From the NCBI GenBank assembly GCA_009731375.1, contig BJOX01000298.1, positions 287,824 to 351,823 on the forward strand: a DNA stretch of 64,000 nt, given 5' to 3'. Under the pieces are notes generated by a model. It did no database searches. It saw only the letters and a program-made list of their open reading frames with translations, and was not told the DNA's origin. Positions 63,960-64,000 of the stretch are shown here, one piece after another (within the stretch, counting starts at the first letter, position 1; every line of letters begins with the position of its first letter). The translations under genes were made by a program, and so were the position numbers. This DNA comes from Paulinella micropora (Eukaryota; Cercozoa; Imbricatea; Euglyphida).

Positions 63960-64000
63960 AACTTAGTAGTAGTTTTCACTACTAACTCCTTTTGCACATA

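Larger units (their letters stand above)
57220..64000. mobile_element. element E3: partial Polinton/PLV-type endogenous virus
   Basis: Collinear with E1 and E2 from the membrane protein through the fibre, acidic protein and integrase to two accessory genes, then cut by the window edge. The left end is truncated inside the membrane-protein gene near 57220-57228. No polymerase or capsid gene lies in view; a polymerase may follow to the right, as in E1. Most genes are broken. No gene-flanking hairpins of the E1/E2 type are present. Confidence 0.85.

Overview
The window is eukaryotic nuclear DNA. It has no bacterial gene layout, holds long stretches of microsatellite and minisatellite DNA, an apparent SAM-domain exon, a TA-flanked MITE and several assembly gaps (N runs at 2946-2972, 4674-5034, 17669-17678, 22488-22497, 42458-42467, 50947-50956 and 55756-55817). 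I cannot name the host from the sequence. Nearly all recognisable genes belong to three integrated viruses of the Polinton / Polinton-like virus (PLV) type, here called E1, E2 and E3. All three are AT-rich and use the standard code.

Layout. 1-10815: host DNA dominated by simple repeats (GATA, GGTAA, AGATA, ACATA, ATAAC, CCTG and others), with a broken SAM-domain exon near 228-355 and a mariner-like MITE at 1483-1769. 10816 to about 28200: E1, truncated on the left inside its capsid gene by CCTA/CCTG repeats. 28370-29138: minisatellites and TC repeats. 29139-49658: E2, a complete 20,520 bp element with 214 bp terminal inverted repeats and a 6 bp target duplication (tctctc). 49659-50119: the interrupted host repeat array. 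50120-57219: host DNA without recognisable genes, including a 4.4 kb unit bounded by 86 bp inverted repeats (52475-56898). 57220 to the window end: E3, truncated on the left inside its membrane-protein gene and running off the right edge.

Gene content. E2, read left to right, has two small basic or zinc-finger-like proteins, a family B DNA polymerase, two proteins with an ExoX-C/DUF3820-like domain, a large candidate spike protein, the major capsid protein, a penton-like minor capsid protein, a GIY-YIG endonuclease, a long protein ending in an adenain/Ulp1-type protease, a basic minor virion protein, an A32/FtsK-type packaging ATPase, a small virion-type protein, a Cys-rich secreted-type protein, a two-helix membrane protein, a fibre with a C-terminal S74 chaperone domain, an acidic/basic low-complexity protein, a Dam-like (D12) adenine methyltransferase, a retroviral-type integrase and a coiled-coil protein. 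E1 shares the virion-to-integrase core but carries a different polymerase, of the Maverick/adintovirus type, at the opposite end. E3 keeps the membrane protein, fibre, acidic protein, integrase and two accessory genes.

Decay. E1 and E3 are clearly degraded. E2 has nearly identical TIRs and many intact genes, but several genes each carry one or two lesions: in-frame TAG in the polymerase, TGA in the protease protein, TAA plus a frameshift in the methyltransferase, a 35 bp duplication in the fibre, and frameshifts in the spike, acidic protein and integrase.

The most striking unexplained structure is a family of about 15 hairpins flanking intergenic spacers in E1 and E2. Their stems differ in sequence but keep pairing. 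They sit within a few bases of stop or start codons and keep a fixed orientation relative to gene and spacer.
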